Shown here: piece after piece, positions 5,996 through 7,490 of the stretch
Layout: each line of letters opens with the position of its first letter
How positions within the stretch are numbered: the first letter of the stretch is position 1
NCBI GenBank assembly: GCA_900554585.1
Contig: USHS01000062.1
Coordinates: 1 to 7,490, forward strand
Source of the DNA: an uncultured Collinsella sp.
Lineage (GTDB): Bacteria; Actinomycetota; Coriobacteriia; Coriobacteriales; Coriobacteriaceae
DNA length: 7,490 nt
Direction: 5' to 3'
Position numbers and translations under genes: made by a program
The notes under the pieces: generated by a model
The model's database searches: none
Seen by the model: the letters and a program-made list of their open reading frames with translations, nothing else
Told to the model about the DNA's origin: nothing

Positions 5996-7439
5996 GTGTC
6001 TGCAGCCATCAAACCCTTCGGCGACGAGTTCGAAGAATATGGTCGCGATGAATCTCGCATATCGGGCGAGGCGTCGAGCATCTCGTTTCCGACAACGGAG
6101 GACGAAGTCCGCGCCATTCTGCGAAAGCTCCATGCCGAGCATGTTCCGATAACGGTCCAAGGCGCTCGAACCGGTCTGGCTGCCGGTGCCGTGCCCCACG
6201 GCGGACATATCCTCAACACTTCTCGTATGAATCGCTACCTGGGTCTTCGCCGCGACGAGCGAGGCCGTTTTCTGCTGCGCGTGGAGCCGGGCGTCGTGCT
6301 TTCGGAGTTGCGCAAGCAACTGGGTAAGAAGGCATTGCCGACCGCTGACTGGGATCGGGTATCGCTTGAGGCCTATGAGGAGTTCCAGGCAGCTCCTGAG
6401 CAGTTCTTCCCCACCGATCCCACCGAGGCATCTGCCTGCCTGGGCGGCATGGCGGCGTGCAATGCCTCCGGTGCCCGCAGTTACGCCTACGGCCCCATGC
6501 GCCCGCACGTTACGGGGCTTCACGTGGCACTGGCGGACGGCGACCTGCTTGAGCTTCATCGAGGTCAGGCGCACGCTGACGCACGCCACTTGTCGCTCGT
6601 GACAGCGGAAGGCCGCGCGCTCGAGCTGGATTTTCCTGGCTATACCATGCCCAAGACCAAAAACGCGTTGGGTTATTTCGTTTCGGACGATATGGACGCC
6701 ATCGACCTCTTTATCGGTGCGTGCGGCACACTCGGCGTCATTACCGAGCTCGAGATCGCCCTGCAGGCGGCACCTTCGGTCGTATGGGGCGTGAGCTGCT
6801 TTTTCGACAGCGAGGACAAGGCGGTTTCCTTTACCGATTCCGTGCGCCCCGTGCTGTCCCATGCCGCCGCTATTGAGTATTTCGATGCCGGCGCCTTGGA
6901 TATCCTTCGCCGCCAGCGCGAGCAGTCGACCGCGTTTGTCTCGCTGCCGGCACTCGACGATGAGGCAAAGGTCTGTGTTTACGTGGAACTCGACTGCGAC
7001 GACGAGGCGCAAGCGACCGAGGAGCTGTACCACCTGGGATGGGTTTTGGAGCTTGCGGGCGGCCGCGACGACGCGACCTGGGTTGCACGCACCGAGGTCG
7101 ATCGCGAATGCCAGCGGTTCTTCCGCCACGCCGTTCCCGAGAGCGTCAACATGCTCATCGACGAGCGTCGCCGCACCGACCCCACCATTACCAAGCTGGG
7201 GTCGGATATGTCGGTGCCCAATGCGCGCCTGGCCGATGTCGTTGCCCTCTATCGCCGCACGCTGGCCGAAAGCGGGCTTGAGTCTGCCGCCTGGGGACAT
7301 ATCGGCAACAACCATCTGCATGTGAATATCCTGCCGCGCGATGCGCGGGACTACCGTCGCGGCGGTGAGCTGTTTGCCCAGTGGGCTGCGGAGGTAACGG
7401 CTATGGGCGGCGCCGTCTCTGCCGAGCACGGCGTCGGCA
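5996..7439 (+). CDS. FAD-linked oxidase (D-lactate dehydrogenase/glycolate oxidase type), 3' end missing
   Basis: The GTG start at 5996 has GGGGGAG 5 bases upstream. 481 codons are present before the sequence turns into adapter. Residues about 30-250 are the FAD-binding domain: VQGARTGLAAGAVP (54-67) is the flavin phosphate loop; FFPTDP (137-142), GGMAACNASGARSYAYG (150-166) and GACGTLGVITE (241-251) are typical. The C-terminal cap domain has GHIGNNHLHVN (434-444), the histidine-rich active-site and metal motif, and SAEHGVG (475-481), the usual EHGxG motif close to the protein end. Such enzymes oxidise D-lactate or similar 2-hydroxy acids to keto acids using FAD. The exact substrate cannot be read from sequence. 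No signal peptide; likely cytoplasmic or membrane-peripheral. A few tens of residues are probably lost. The frame stays open through the adapter, so automatic annotation would add a false tail of 17 residues beginning TVSYTHL. Confidence 0.93.
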
Positions 7440-7490
7440 CTGTCTCTTATACACATCTCCGAGCCCACGAGACTCCTGAGCATCTCGTAT
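7440..7490 (+). other. Illumina Nextera adapter read-through (not genomic)
   Basis: The last 51 bases follow the Nextera transposase adapter exactly: the mosaic end CTGTCTCTTATACACATCT (7440-7458), then CCGAGCCCACGAGAC (7459-7473), an 8-base i7 index TCCTGAGC (7474-7481), and the start of the P7 end, ATCTCGTAT (7482-7490). The order and length match library read-through. The index is the one I know as N704. Confidence 0.98.

Noticed and set aside
5975..7483. A 502-residue open frame antisense to the oxidase, starting MLRSLVGSEMCIRDS
   Set aside because: Its start and first residues are translated from the adapter, a known contamination signature; the rest is the antisense shadow of a well-supported oxidase.

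Overview
The window looks like a chromosomal contig end from a high-GC, Gram-positive gut actinobacterium, most likely a coriobacterium of the Collinsella type. The basis is strong GGAG-type ribosome sites, GC-rich third codon positions, an LAQTG sorting signal and the general look of the proteins. The genus is an inference. No tRNA, rRNA, CRISPR array or insertion sequence is visible.

Layout. Seven genes fill the window; six lie on the minus strand and one on the plus strand. Reading the minus strand from right to left: a 98-residue unknown protein (5650-5354) overlaps by ATGA a 169-residue single-pass membrane protein (5357-4848). After an 88-base gap with a hairpin comes a 199-residue secreted WxL-like protein (4759-4160). 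It overlaps by 17 bases an 85-residue protein that is little more than a signal peptide plus an LAQTG wall anchor (4176-3919). A 470-residue cysteine-rich secreted protein (3877-2465) follows. These five genes read as one cell-surface operon. Behind them come a DUF554-family membrane protein (2346-1630) and a large TerB_N-domain protein (1541 to beyond base 1), each of which may have its own promoter. On the plus strand an FAD-linked oxidase of the D-lactate dehydrogenase/glycolate oxidase type (from 5996) is divergent from the surface operon across a 345-base control region.

How the genes may work together. The surface operon resembles, in part list rather than in clear sequence identity, the csc/WxL cell-surface clusters of Firmicutes: a WxL-like secreted protein, a tiny sortase-anchored protein, a larger secreted protein and a membrane-tethered partner, but no recognisable DUF916 protein. 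A divergent actinobacterial version is the best candidate here for something under-described. The oxidase, the DUF554 protein and the TerB_N protein are recognisable families with no obvious link to it.

Data quality. Bases 7440-7490 are not genomic. They are Illumina Nextera adapter read-through, including an i7 index, so the contig really ends at about base 7439 and the oxidase is cut there. The adapter is open in the oxidase frame and would add a false 17-residue tail; it also supplies a false start for a long antisense ORF.
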